Below are positions 1-13,057 of a stretch of 64,000 nt of DNA, in pieces (the first letter of the stretch is position 1; each line of letters opens with the position of its first letter). The notes beneath the pieces were generated by a model. That model did no database searches, was not told where the DNA came from, and saw nothing but the letters and a program-made list of their open reading frames with translations. Made by a program: the position numbers and the translations under genes. This DNA is from Clitoria ternatea (Eukaryota; Streptophyta; Magnoliopsida; Fabales; Fabaceae): NCBI GenBank assembly GCA_037962975.1, contig CM075676.1, positions 30,623,001 through 30,687,000 of the forward strand. The letters run 5' to 3'.

Positions 1-7
1 ATCAGAA

Positions 8-1394
8 TGCTACATAAGAAACCGATGTGCTTATTCATTATTTAATCCGTCCTAGTAAAATCCGGACTCACTCAAGCATTACTTTAAGAGACCGTCCTCG
101 CCCAAGTTTTGCCATAACGCTCAAGTGAGAAAGAAACACTGCAGTGTTAATCCGGACTCAACCAAGCGAAGTTTAATCCGCTCAAGCGAATACTCAGCAG
201 CTGAAGCATCAAGGCAGTAATTTAAACATTGTTCCTTCCCTCCAACAACACACTTGGTGCAGTACTGTTCCGCTCCCATTGCCTTCTTCTCTACTACTGC
301 AACCCCAAGCTAACTTAAGAAATGAGCTGTCAATTAGCTGGTGCTGAGCTGTACATTAGCTAAGGTTGAGCTGGATCCTGTTAAGAGCTGAGCTGTATTT
401 AGTTAGTTATTTTGTAAACTATGAAGGAAGTAGTGTTGGTCGTTAGCTGAAGTGGTCCGAAGTTTTTAGTTAAGTTAGTTAGTTTAGTTAGATATCTATA
501 TATATATATTCATGTACATACTCGTGTGGAAGGGTGTTGAGATAAAGAGACAGAGAATACATAGAACACATTCCTTTTCATTCTAAACTTCGAACTATCT
601 CTCGCTACATTTTCATCTCTCTAAACTCTCTCCTCCATGACGTTCCACAATCCTTCGATGGAACCGAAGTCTATGGAGTTCTAAATCCCTAAGGTTGGGA
701 TTGTGAAGGTGAACAATTGAATCTTGAAGTTGTGAGCAAGTAGAGCGGCTTCGAAGATCCTGAGGCGAACAAGCTGAGGAGTGGAGCAGAATCGCTGGAT
801 TGACAAATCCAGAACTGATGAAGAACTTCACCAGTGAGGAATCATGGCTGAAGCTTAGGTAACTTCCAGCTTTCTAACTAGTTCAGGCCTAATCAATTTA
901 GGTGAATAGTTAGAGTTCAACCTCCAATTTCACATTAGATTCTTAGGTTAATTGAGCACTTAAGGAATTAAGGTTCATTGCTTAAGGATTAGTGTTTTTC
1001 ACCTAAGGAATTAGGGAATAACCACAAGCGGATTGTCCTCTAGATTGTGAAGTTCGATTATACTTAATTGCATGTTTCTTGAGGAAATTGTGAGCCGAAG
1101 CAATCCTGACCTGTTTTCTTTTAATCACTTTCCACATTTCACTTTAACTCTGTTTCTCAAAATATAAAAACAACTATAAAACACTAAAACCATAAAAACC
1201 GAATGAATTTCATGTATTTTCTGTTGGTTCAGCTTGTACTAGTCCTAGATTGAGGTACTTACCACAATCCCTGTGAGACGATCAAATATACTACAATTTT
1301 AACGACTGGTGTGCTTGCCATAAGTGTGAATCCGAGAGTCACATTTCATTTTACTAAGATTTCACCACCAATTTAATGACTCAGGATTTCAGCA
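8..1394 (+). mobile_element. Solo LTR inserted in a Tat retrotransposon
   Basis: The segment starts TGCT and ends AGCA. It is flanked by the same six bases, tcagaa, at 2-7 and 1395-1400. From 1397 the sequence again matches the protease region of a Tat element (compare 34389-34520), so 8-1394 interrupts that element. No internal retrotransposon region or second LTR is present, which points to a solo LTR formed by LTR-LTR recombination. A TATA-rich stretch near 490-512 could be its promoter. The end near 1270-1330 resembles the 3' part of the other solo LTR at 31254-32720. A six-base duplication is slightly long for this class, and only seven bases of left flank are in the window. Confidence 0.6.
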
Positions 1395-1400
1395 TCAGAA

Positions 1401-3122
1401 CTTCCCTAATCCATCGAAATCCTCTTGATATCCATATTCGCGATGACAACCATTATTACCATGATATCGTCTCCCCCAGGTATCATGGGTCCAAAATCAT
1501 CATCTGAAAAAGAGATGGGAGGGGTCTGCACTCCATCCCTAGAAGAACAGTTATCTTTCTTCTTGCCCTGAACAGACAAGATGATGCGATGATGGTTTTT
1601 TCATGCCGTAATCGATATGCCACCCCCAGCAAAACCTCCAGTAATTATATCAATTACCTTACATCTGCCTCGTTACGGAGGGGAAGGCATCTTCTCCTCT
1701 TGGAATGATTCTACAAGTAGCCCCTTCTGCTTCTCAGTGGGGGTGAACCTTTTAGGACCCCAACTATCATCAGCATCCGGAGACCGATCCTAACCTCTCA
1801 GGCTCATACTGAGACTTATTTTTGAAGAGGTAATGCTTAAGTTTTCCCTTTCTAATCAGGACCTCAATTGCATCCTTTAACTATCTGTATTCATCAATTG
1901 TATGTTCAAACTTCTCATAGAAATCACAATATTTCCTTGGGTTACCAGGCCCTTTTACTAGGGTAGGTTTCCTGACTCCGTATAGACTAAAAGATGTCTA
2001 ACTAACTTCCCTAAGGATCTGGGAAGGTTTTATGTTAAGCATAGCGTAATGGCTGAACACCGCAACACGTTTATCTTGCTGCCAGGATTATTGTTCTCTA
2101 CCTCGTTCCTTCTAGGGAGTCTTATTTCCCCTTGGCTTCTCCTTCTCTTTCTCAACCTGAGGTGACTACACAACGAGCTTGCTTCGAGCAGTTGTAGCTT
2201 CCAAGTGCATCTCTATCCCCACATACTTGGAAGATTTTTGTTTTAACTCCTCAAACGTGGCAGGAGGCCCCTTTCCAAAGATAGGGCAAAAGGTGACTTA
2301 GGCTGCAAAGCCTCTATAATGATGTGTAACTAGATGGCCTCTGACAGATCAAGAACCATCGCAACTTTCTTGTAAAATATCTTCAAAAGATCCTTCAAAG
2401 ACTCAAATTTACCCTGCTTAATCTGAGCCAAGGTGTGAGATGTCTTTGGTACATCTCTGGAGATCACAAAGTGCTCCCCAAAAGTCTCATCCATCTCTTC
2501 CCAAGAGTCAATGGATCCAAAAGGAAGTCCCTTGTACTAACTCAACGCTTCTCCCATCAGCGTACCAGGTAACATGCGACACATCACATCAGCTTCTATC
2601 GCAGAAACATGGCCTCATAGATGTAAGCATCAAGGTGCTTGCTTGTTTTATCTATCTTATGTATTTGCAAATGGAAAGAGGTTGAGTGGTCTACAGGTGC
2701 CTTGGAATAAGGACACTCATCATCCTTCTAGAAAAGGGAATGCTGAGTCTATATCCTGAAAAGGAGTGCCAGGGAAGGTTTCTTTCGTCGAGGGGTTTGA
2801 TGCTCAACCTGAGACTATGATTGATGCTCATCATTGTAGGTAGCTATCTTCAAATAATGAGGTATGTGTGACACATTCTGCTTCGACGCTTCTGGTTGGT
2901 GATGTCCAAGATGACTCACCTTCTCAACTGGCATTGAACACTTACGCCTTAACTCAATTATCTCTTCTCTGAGTTGCCTAATGACCTCAACCTTCGGTCA
3001 GGAGTTACCATCGTTACCCCTCGCTTAGTAGATGCGCTTGGGTTTTCAAAAGCCAAATACCTTAGCTCTAAATACATTAGATCCTCTACATGACCTTCAG
3101 GGATTCCAGCATTATCATCCAT
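1401..3122 (-). pseudogene. Tat-type Ty3 retrotransposon gag-protease remnant
   Basis: Reading the minus strand from an ATG at 3122 gives MDDNAGIPEGHVEDL, then a segment matching the start of the gag of the larger Tat element (GHVED, then FESP or FENP, then TPD or PVTD). Around 2570-2490 the minus strand encodes GTLMGEALS, a stop, then LPFGSIDSWEEM. This is the same gag core seen at 35600-35500. The 1401-1700 part matches the protease and linker of the larger copy. Several in-frame stops and shifts mean no intact protein is possible. Gag would package the element's RNA. The copy is truncated on the left by the solo LTR and the window edge. Confidence 0.7.
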
Positions 3123-3166
3123 GATGATTTTTCTATGAATGCGGATGTGGAAATCAATTTATAGAG

Positions 3167-3184
3167 TCCTACCGGGTGTGCCAA
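3167..3184 (-). other. Primer binding site of the truncated Tat element
   Basis: Immediately inside the LTR, the minus strand reads TTGGCACACCCGGTAGGAC. It matches the corresponding site of the larger Tat element at 36177-36194 (TTGGCACGCCTAGTGGGAC). The conserved position next to the LTR and the leading TGG support a tRNA primer site. I could not identify the tRNA. Confidence 0.5.
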
Positions 3185-3861
3185 TGAACTAGTCTAGGAC
3201 GGAGTGCATAATGCGGTATGGAGGTTAGCCCTTAGATGATGCTGTTTGAACTAATCTTACATCGGTCAAGTGGGGATCCAATATTATACCTTATATTCCA
3301 ATGGGAAAATAGAAGTCTTGGATTACTCTTTTTATAAATCTCACAAACTTCACGTGTTGTGAGGCGAAAGGGGGTGTCACCTACAAGGACACCCTGACGC
3401 TCAAGTCAGTGGGATATTCAGAGAGAATGTAAGAGCTCGAGCGTAAGTTAGAGTAAGAATATTCTACCTTTTCATTGTTGAGTAGGTATTTATACCTTAG
3501 AGTGATAGAAGAGTTGTTTTGCGTTGGTGAGCTTTCCCTACGAAGTGTTAGTATGATTTTGATTTTTGCAGGAAAGCTGACACATGACAAGGACGCTACC
3601 TAACGACTACATCTTCCATCAGTCACTTTGTAGAGTGCTTTTCAGCACGCAATTGCATAAATTAACTCTAACTTACCGATCTCAAAAGAATGGCTCGTAC
3701 CGGTATTGGGTCATGAGTCTCATGCATGATTCTAAAAGTCAGTATTAGAATACCATATTATGCGAGATGTCGGTCATACATTACGGCTTTAGGTCAAATT
3801 ACCTTATTGCCCGTAGGCCAACCCGTAGGCCAACCCATAGGCCAATATTGAGACCGGATCA
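3185..3861 (-). repeat. 5' LTR of the truncated Tat element
   Basis: On the plus strand it runs from TGAACTAGTC to GACCGGATCA. These are the same ends as the two 771-bp LTRs at 13058 and 36196, so it is a diverged relative of about 677 bp. It shares the internal block ggtgtcacctac..gacgctcaagt. A minus-strand TATA box (plus tatttata) lies near 3487. The element it belongs to reads to the left on the minus strand. A short tandem repeat, ccgtaggccaacc, lies near 3811-3845. Confidence 0.7.
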
Positions 3862-3989
3862 TTTGTTTAAAAAAAATCTTTTAAGCAAGAGTTATTTCCA
3901 TACTTAATTTTTTTCCAGTTATTTTTGTACGATTATATTATTTTAGACAAATTAAAAAATTTAATCATTCTAAGTAAATATATTAATGT

Positions 3990-4352
3990 GTTATGCATGG
4001 TTGGGCTTCTCCTCGATTTTGCATAATGATTGTAAAGGCAACTTTGAAGGATTACTGGGTCTGGGTACAAGATCTGGAACTAAGCATGGTTTTGCTGTTG
4101 TATGGTTTGTTACTGTCTAGACGATTTGGGGTGGCCATATGAAATTGCTTGTTCATTGAATCTGTTTGATTTGATACAATTTAGAAGTTGAATTTGGTTT
4201 AAGTCTCGAGTGAAAGATTTCTCTAGAGGTTTTTTATAATGGTATCGGGAGCCTATTTTATGTATTTCAGGTTTGTAATGTGTTGATTTTGTATATGGGT
4301 TAAGGTACCCATTGTACCTGCTTTAATATTATTATTTTTGCTGATAAAAAAA
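3990..4352 (+). mobile_element. LINE 3' end fragment with target site duplication
   Basis: The segment ends in TTTTTGCTGATAAAAAAA, an ending often seen in plant L1-type LINEs. It is bracketed by a perfect 10-bp direct repeat, atattaatgt, at 3980-3989 and 4353-4362. A 5' truncation, an A-rich tail and a long target duplication are the marks of target-primed reverse transcription. No coding sequence remains. A SINE is an alternative, but I saw no tRNA-like 5' part. Confidence 0.65.
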
Positions 4353-5013
4353 ATATTAATGTTATATTTTTGAAATATTTTTTATGTTAATGAAGAGAGA
4401 AATAATGTTTTAAAAAATTTCATTGATATCAAGATTTAAAAAATGTTTATTTAATAAAATAGATTAATAATAATAATAATAATAATAAATACACATGGTA
4501 ACTTGCAGGATTTAATTAATACTAAAAATAATAATAATAAACGGACCGGATGGAATACTATTTTCCCTTAATAAGTACACAGTTACTTAGAGTCAAACAT
4601 GTAATATTTTCTCCGACAATAATGTACTGAAGTTAAAAATATCAACCAATTAATAATAACAGTGCCTTAAGAGTCTCCCTGTTTCTAGCTTATATATCCT
4701 TTCATTTGTTTCTAACTATAGCGACGTTTATCTATATGCCATTGAAAACCAATATAGAAGTTGCATTAATAATAATTTTACAATAACAAGATTGAGAATA
4801 TAAAGTCACACTGGAATCATATGTTAAAGTGGAGTTTTCACTGCTGAACGCCGTGTAATTTGTATAACAATGGGGGAAGCCTTTGTTTTCACTTTCAGTG
4901 GTATACTCGAGCCAAACACAAACATCAATCAACTCTCGTCAATAAAAATACAGAAAAAAAAGGTCTTTCATTCGGTATGTACTGTGCTGAACAACACTAC
5001 GATCAGTTATTAT
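4353..5013. other. AT-rich downstream flank of the FPP gene
   Basis: No gene is visible. It holds an (AAT)n microsatellite at about 4468-4489. The part next to 5014 should contain the 3' untranslated region of the minus-strand gene, but I could not fix a polyadenylation site. Confidence 0.5.
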
Positions 5014-7264
5014 TTATGAACATTGCATGTGTTCAACTAGAGGGGTGTTTTTCATGTTGACACTTTTCTTCTTTCTCCGCAATAATTTCTTCCACAAACT
5101 TCCACTTCCTGGCTTCTTAGCAGGTACAATGGCCAAAGAATTAACATTAGTGCTCTCATCTTGACCCTTAACTCCATTCAAAACTAAAATCTTTTCCAGG
5201 GGCTCTATGATGTCAGGAATGGTGTGTGGATTTGCGTTGCCTTCACTTGCTTTGGGAACCTTGGCTTTAGTATCATCTTCGGCTAGCATCTGATCGAGTA
5301 GAGAGCGATTTTTCATCTTCATAAATTTTGGTGGGGCAGGACTTGAATCTGCATTCATTGTCATGGTGGTGGTAATGGTGGCAGTAGCGGTAATGACATC
5401 TTCAAAAAGCGATACATCCTTTGGTGCAGCCATTGCTTTCAACTGCTTCCCAAGGTTAAAGATGGTTTCTTGACACTCGGCCAACTTTTCTGAAGCAGCT
5501 GTTATCTCCAAGTCCTGTAGGATTGATCAATGCTCCTCAACTCGGTACCAAAACAAGCTCAACAGAAATGAATTTGCACAGGCAAGTAATCAACTCATAA
5601 TACACAGTTCTTCTCCGGTCCTAGTTATAAGTAAATTTTGAAAATTTTCTTGTCTCAAATATAAGCAAAAATATATTTTTTTTAATATCATTAGATGCTT
5701 ATATACCAAATATCTATTTCTTAAATACATTTCCAAGGCAACTATATTCCTTATACAGTAAATAAGATTAAGAGCACTTTAGACAAATACATAAAACATC
5801 TATTTATATTAACGCAAATAACAACTTTTACTTAACTTTCTTTTTTGATATAGAATTTGTCTGATTTATTTATAACCAAAGAATGGAGGCCTCCATTCTA
5901 AAACTTACGTTGCACATGGATAAAGAAATCTTTTAACTGATGTTAGATACTGTTATGTTTGGACTTTTGACTAATGTACCCTTGTTTATCTTCCACCAAT
6001 TTTATTTATTGTATCTGAATTTCTCTCACTAATAGCTTCACACTTCCTTATTAATTAAGGGTGTTGTTGGGAAAAAAACATTGAATAAGTGTTGGGAGTT
6101 TTAAAACAAAAACTTGGAAACAAAACTAAAAGGCTAAAACAAAGTTCTGGAGTGCAGGGAATTAATAGCTAGTCAATCATACAACAGGGTAGATAGTTCC
6201 TCTTCCTAATTTTGTGTATTGTTCTGGTTCCAAACACCAAAGACATAATAGAAAGATCTTCATTTTTCTGAACCACTCATAATGCTTTAAAGAACTCTGC
6301 TGGAATGGTTTCCTGAAGAAATTGACCTCTCAGCCAATTTCAAATCACAACTTCATATAAACAGCAAAATATTGCGGAAGTACTTTGCCTGGGTTTTATT
6401 AGCTGGTCGTCTAATAAAAGAGTATATAGAATGCCAATACAATCAGCTTTGTTTAAATATGGATCAAAGCTCCCTAATCCACAGAAAAATTACATGAGGA
6501 TGAACTCTAGACGGGGCTTAATAAATTACTATGACAAAATGGTTTGTCCTTAAAGGTAAATGCTCATTTCTTAAGAAAATTATTAGTTATACACGTTACT
6601 CCAACAAAATGGTTTTCTTTGACAAAATCTACCTTGGAATGTAGTTGTGAATCCATTTTTAGATGAAATATCAATAAATGAGGATATTATTAGAAAAAAA
6701 TAATTAATGACAAATTTTTCAAACCAAACCAAAATTCTTATGGTGACATATAGTGTAAGACGAAGGGAGTTTAATTAAATATCTATGGTGTTTACTATTT
6801 TTAGACCATATCATTTGGCAATCATTTACAAATTATGATTGGCAAAAAGAAAATTGAGGTGTTTTACCACTAGTGACACATGAAGCAGTTACTCATGAAG
6901 AGTATATATAGTAAAGGAGTTCACCTTGTAGAGGATTTAGAAAGTATAAAGACCCTGTTGATAATAGGAAACGATATCAAAGATGGAAAGTTTAATTTAG
7001 ACTAGTTCAGTTAGATATGCCCTGTATGTTTTATGTCTCTTAGCAAATCAAAAACTATTTACAGTATACAAGTAAAACCAATTTTTCCCTGCATCCAAGC
7101 AGAAAAACATCTTCCTGGTAACTACATTTTGACATTCTATTTCTACTCGTATTCAAATTTCCAGGAAAAGCAAGACACAAAGTGATATCAGATGCTAAGC
7201 AATGGGATGCATTTACTTTTAATTATTTAGAGACTAGTTCATAGACCATATTGCTCAACAGTCA

Positions 7265-7314
<50 letters not shown>

Positions 7315-10300
7315 CAGAATGTTTACCATCCTACAACTGTATTTCCAGTTTGTAGTTCAAAAGGCAAATTAACCTCATAATTCAGAATACAGTTAAGTGC
7401 AAACTTTGTTTTTAGAGGAATTGTGCTTTGTCTTTTTAAAGTATTAAAGAATGTCACATGGAGGAACTAGTAAATGAATGAGAAGAAATGAACTTACAGT
7501 ACGCAGTGGCTTATCTTTCTGGTTAATATCATGGTCTGTGCTCCCCTTTGACATGCTGCAAGCATTAATTAGATAAGTGATAATCCTCGATTAAAAATCA
7601 AAACCTAAATGTTTAAAAAACATATTGAACTGAACCAAACATTTTAGCATGAATTATACCTTTCAACCTGAAGCTGCATTTCAACACACTTGGCCTCTAA
7701 TTCTTCACAACAGTGGTTCTTGTTCTCCAATTCCACTTCTAAAGCCAAAACCTTATGATGAGCCTCTTTTAATTCTGCTTCTGTACGTTGCGCATCAAGA
7801 TTTGAGTTTATCAGATTCTGATTTCTTATTTGATCCTCAAGTTTTCTATTGGATTCTTTTAAGGATTGTATCTCTAATCTTAGGCTATCAATAGCTTTCT
7901 CTGATTCCTGAAGTTGATTCATCAAAGATTCAATCCTGTCCGTAGCTGATCGAAGCCTCGCTTCCAAGACTTCCTTTTGAGATTCAGCACTGCTCAATTC
8001 ATCTTTGATATTTTTAAATTCTTTCTCATTATAATGTAACTCTCCAGTCTTAAGATCATGACTGTCCGAAGTAGTTACTTGAGGCAAAGATGGCAACTGC
8101 TCTCTGGGAAGATGCAGCTTATCTTCCTCTGCAAAATGACTTATCAGCTCATTCTCTGCTTCACCATCACTCCGTGTGTCATCCCAATTGAATTGTTTCT
8201 TGATGGCATCTCTCATACTAGAAACATCCTGAAGTGAAAAGCAGTGATTTATAATCCAATCCAAAGCTGTTGTCAGTTCTTCAGCAAAATTTTCACAATC
8301 AGCCTTGCCATTCAATAAATCATAACACACATGTAGAAATTGCCGTAAAACTATACTGAGTTCAGATGTTTTCCACTGGAAAACACGGACCATGTAGCCT
8401 GTTGGCACTCCTAGATTACTGTATGAAAGGATATCCCCATCACTTTGGCTTGAGGGATCCAAACTATCATACTCCACAGCAGGCAGGCTGATTCTTTCAA
8501 TAATCTCAATTATCTTTCCTATTGATTTACTCATATCTACCTGAGATTGTGGTGTGGATCTCTTTATTGATGAGATGTCAGCATTATTTACATCACTAGA
8601 TGGATCTACCACCAAAGAATTATTTGAAGGGTTCGATGAGATGCAGTTAATACACTGAAGAGGATCACATGTCTCAACATGACCAGAGCCTTTTCTTAAA
8701 TCTATGTCACACAGATCTGGACTATTCACATACCCCAACGCTACTCTAATATCCTCAAGTATATCATCTGGGTTTTTGTGAGTGACACTGTTTTGATCCA
8801 ACACCATTTTTACCACATCCTGAAGCCAACTGGGAATATTTCCTGTAAACATATTAGCAGAACAGGTTTTCTTATTAGAATTTGAGAGGTCTGAAATGAG
8901 ATCAGACACTGGAACGATCTCCTTGCCTACTGCTTCAGGGGAAGTCTCAATTGTCTCGGTTGAAATGTGTTCCAAAACTGGAATGATCTCCTTACCTACT
9001 ACTTCAGAGGTGGTCTCATCAGTCCCAGTTTCTGAGAAGCCATTTATCTCGTGAACCGCTTTCAAAGAAGCAGGCGAACTTTCCAGGGATTTTTCAACAG
9101 AGACCACTGCTAATTTTTCCATTTCAACAAAGTCATCCATAAGATTTATGTCTGAAGCTCCAATACTTTTGCATGACAATGATTCCTTCTGTTTTCCGCT
9201 TCTGAAGTGCTCCAATTCTGAAATCAATGCAGACGCCCAGGATTCGGCACAGCTAGCCTTGTCATCACTACCAACATCAGACATTGATGTCAAAGAGAAC
9301 TCACGTGATGTGAGGTTACTTCTAGGCTGCTCCACAGATATGTGACCTTTAGATGATTCGTCAATCTGCGGCTCAAGTTGCAAAAGTTTAGAAGCTGTGC
9401 GAGAAAGCATTACTCTTGAGAATTGGAGCTCATTTATTTTCCTATTCAGGGATTCTTTTAAACTCTTGTTTTCTTCTTCAACAGCACATAGCTGCTCAGT
9501 CAAATTAGTGATTCTTCTAATGGGAGTCTCAGGAGAATTGTCAACTGAGGATTCAACAAGTAAACTGGTTGAGTTCAATCTGTTCCGCCTCGGTTCAAAT
9601 GAATCCCGTCCCAACGTTTCAACTTCATTTTTCATTTTTGCCAGGGCAGCAGGACCTGGTAACCGTTTACGAACCAGAAGGCGCAGCCTCTGACATTCCG
9701 ATTCTAACTTCGCAACTTTTTTAACGCTCTCTAAGTGCTGCTTGTGTGAAGCATCAGCTGTCCGACGATTAAATTCCCGCTCCTCATTTCGGATCTCAAG
9801 TTCCTTTTCAAGCACACGAACCTCGTACTTCAGAGATGCACATTCTTTCTCAGTGGACTCTAATCTAATCATCAGTGCATTATGATCTGCCTCAGCTTGA
9901 GTCAATTGTCTTTTCAGATCTTCAATCAAATTTTCTCTTGCATAAATGGATTTATTAAGATGAGAATTTTCAATCTCAGCTTTTGCAAGCCTTTTCCTTG
10001 TTTCAGATAACTGCTCCTCCAAAACTATGCGCTCTTTTTCAAATTCTTTTGAAGCCATGATCACAGCATCATGAATCCTCGGCCCTTGTTCTTCTCGAAC
10101 AAATCGTAACTGCTGCATACATTCCTTGAGAGCTCCATCCAAATGGGCTACTCGTTCTTCATAAACTATTCTCTGCTGCAAAGCTTCATCCAGATCTTGC
10201 TTCATAGACAAAACATCAGCTTCTGCCTTCTTCCAAGCTTCAAAAGCAAGAATTTATCAGAGATTGATAAAATTACTCTAAAAATAGTTTACTAATGAAA

Positions 10301-11037
10301 ATTTGCTTAATTAGTAAAGTATTTTCAATTTTCAGAGTAATGTCATCAAATACTTGTTCTACATGTCCCAGCTTACAAGGAAACGGGAAAGAATAAATGA
10401 AAACACAGACATATGCATGAATGCTACCTGCCACTGCTTCTTGCGCAGCTTTTGTTTGTTTCTTCACCAATTCATCTTTAGCATTACAGTCAGAAAGTGC
10501 CAAACCAAGCTTATTATTTAACATTTTCAAATCTTTCTCCAATTCTTCCTTATCAGCTACAAGTGCCTGAACCTAAAATAGAAAAGTCAAAAAAAGACAA
10601 AATGCCACTTATTCAGTATCGACTAGTAAAATAAAAAACTATATTTTAAGTAGTTCTGGAAGTCTGGTGAATCAACCAGATTTTATTGTCCATGTTATAA
10701 TCATAACAACAAAGGACCCAGGAAAACAAATTCTAAAATCTCTCTCTTATTAATAAGGAATGAGCTGTTATTAATTGATGAAGCACTAATTAATATTATT
10801 AAATATGAGGAAGACATACAAGATTACAAGCAGCCAGCTTAACCATTATGTAAACTTAAAAAGATTACGAGACAATTGCAAAATGAGAAAACTATATAAT
10901 GATCAGAATTGATCAATTGATGCTAAATACATTTAACTTACCCCTTCATTTTCTTTCGAAGTGTGATTGGTGTTGTCAGTAGCTATAGTCGCCTTTTCGG
11001 AGGATTTTTTCCTCCAAAGCCACGTTTTCTGATCCAT
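5014..11037 (-). CDS. FPP7: Filament-like plant protein 7 homologue (long coiled coil)
   Basis: Five minus-strand coding exons join in frame: 11037-10942 (start MDQKTWLWRKKSSEKA), 10572-10428, 10237-7660, 7555-7498 and 5514-5014. They total 3378 bases, or 1125 residues plus stop. All introns have GT..AG ends, and phases match at every junction. The protein is mostly heptad-rich coiled coil (residues about 33-260 and the end of the large exon), with the family-typical block RKRLPGPAALAKMKNEVE near residues 270-287 and a conserved SCAESWASALISELEHF segment. Its C terminus contains SEKLAECQETIFNLGKQLKAMAAP and a basic stretch. FPPs are plant-specific coiled-coil proteins, first described as binding partners of the nuclear-envelope-associated MAF1; the exact role of this member is not shown by sequence. 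No transmembrane segment or signal peptide is evident. The last intron (7497-5515) is about 2 kb. The number 7 rests on overall resemblance to legume FPP7 and is inference. Confidence 0.93.
7269..7309. repeat. (TA)n microsatellite in the last FPP intron
   Basis: About twenty uninterrupted TA units lie inside the 2-kb final intron. It is likely to vary in length between individuals. Confidence 0.95.
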
Positions 11038-12300
11038 AATGCAAAGAAGGCTTTAACTAGAAGGAACCTGTATGGAGTTAAGGCCATTGGCAGGAGGGTG
11101 TGCTACTGTAAGTCTAACTTGAAGAAAAAATTCATCATAGAACTTAATCAAGATAACAAAAATGTAACATATCGGTAAAACCATTGCCGATGACTGTTTG
11201 AAAAAATCCCAAATTCTTTACAGTAATGCTACCCCCTCTAAACCCTTTTACAAGACTCTTTTAACTATATACCCCTCATATTAAAAGAAGTTAAAATTAG
11301 TGAATGTGTTAATTTCATAAAAAACTATAACTAACCTTCCAAATTTATTTATCTTTATTTAAAGCCAAAATACAGTGTGACAGTATTAATTACCAGAAGT
11401 TAAAAGTTTCTTTAATTATGAAAAACGATTTCGAAAGGGTGGCAATAAATGTTTCTCAAAATGATCTTCATTGAGCCACCTCCTAGGAATCGTCCTTGAA
11501 GAAAATAAATAAACCATAGAATTATATTGTCACATCATACGGAAAAATAAATTAGTAACCTTGTAATCTATTCACATGGTGTTCATCAAGAAACATACTC
11601 TCACAAAATACAAAACCTTACTTTCCAAAAATACAAATTAGTTGCAGTTATTCCACTTATCAAAAAGATCCAAATAAAAACATGACAAAACATAAACCTG
11701 AATATCAACCGACAAATAAATCGCATGCAACTGAAAATAACGAGAAAAATGTTTTACTGCATTTCCCCCCTCTTTCGGAAGTCATTTTGCGGAAATAAAA
11801 AAAAAAATCAGAGGGGGCTTGTGGTAAAAAAAAAAACAATCTTCTTTGTATGTGTAAAAAGTGTTGGAAGATTCTGACCTCTAGGAATGAAGTTGGAGGG
11901 GGTTGTTGTGCATGGATCATCGAAGAAGTTAAAAGGAAAATAACTGAGGTGAGTGCTGCAAAAAGGAGTTGAAGAGCACGAAATGTTTGAAAGATGGAAG
12001 AAGGGTGAATGAAGAAGCGTGGAAATAAGGACGGGGGTGAGAGTTGAGACATCAAGAGTTAAACATGAAAGCGCATATGATGTTTGATCTCTCACCCGTG
12101 GAGAGAAGAGTGAGGCGACCACAACAACCACAACCAGCTCAGCTTTCTTTGTAGAGTGAGAGAGAGAAGTAAAAAGATGGGAAAGTGAGGTGTGGAAGTG
12201 AAGAGAAAATGACGGTGTGAGAGGGGAGAACTAAACCTGAAAAGGATTAAAAATGAAGAGTGTCGGCTTGGTGTCTTTATTGGATCTGCGGCACGAGAGT
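11038..12300 (-). promoter_or_regulatory. 5' flank and probable 5' UTR of the FPP gene
   Basis: No separate gene is supported. On the minus strand the 11750-12230 part is rich in CT runs (plus-strand gagagagag near 12155-12167), common in plant leaders. Open frames here have no recognisable domain. A splice acceptor could lie just upstream of the ATG (minus CATACAG near 11070), which would put the leader in a separate exon, but I could not confirm it. No clear TATA box was found. Confidence 0.4.
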
Positions 12301-13052
12301 CGAGGTCAGGGAGACTTTATTAGATGTAAAAAAGGAAAATTGATATACACGTGTTCTAACTTACATGGGACGATCACTTTCACGTTACACAATAGAAACG
12401 AGTAAACTATCATACTCCATAGTAGCAGGAAAACTAAGGCTATTCATAAATCAATTTAATTTAATGTAAATTATAAATCCATTCAAATACTAACTAAAAA
12501 TCACAAAATTAAAAAATTTTATTGGATTGCTTCCGATTACATTTTCGATCAATATTTTGAAACGGATTTAATTCAAATCAATTTTTTATTTATACATCAA
12601 AATTTTAATTATAAATAAATTTATCATAATCATATATGGAATTATATATTCATAAGATTCCATTATTCAACTAATTTTAAAATTTACTTTTAAATTTATA
12701 CCATTTTATCATTTTTCATAAGATATAGTATATCTTAATATTTTTATGTATTTACAAGTTTATTATTTTAAACATTAATTTAAATTTAATTTTATGTCTT
12801 GTCTTTTTTTTTACTATTTAAGTTTTACATTTTGTATAATAACATTTATTTATTACCTTCTAATCCAAACCGTATTTAATCGGATCGAACTGGATTGGAT
12901 TTAAAAAATTATTCCAACCGATCCAATTTTAATCACATTGTAATTTTATGATCGAATCAAATGACTTTTTTCTCCAAAACTAATCTAATCCAATCTGCAA
13001 CCATCCCTGCCTAGACACTATAAAGTCATTGAATTATTTTATACATGAGTTG
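12301..13052. other. AT-rich intergenic DNA
   Basis: I see no gene. Several blocks repeat the motif ATTGGAT/ATCCAAT in both orientations (12520-12560, 12880-12990), as in degraded short inverted-repeat elements, but no clean ends could be set. Confidence 0.4.
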
Positions 13053-13057
13053 TTTAG

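Noticed and set aside
11705..12131. Two overlapping minus-strand open frames of about 110 codons upstream of FPP
   Set aside because: They overlap in different frames, are rich in Ser, Phe and Leu from CT-rich DNA, and have no domain. The region fits the 5' leader or promoter of FPP.
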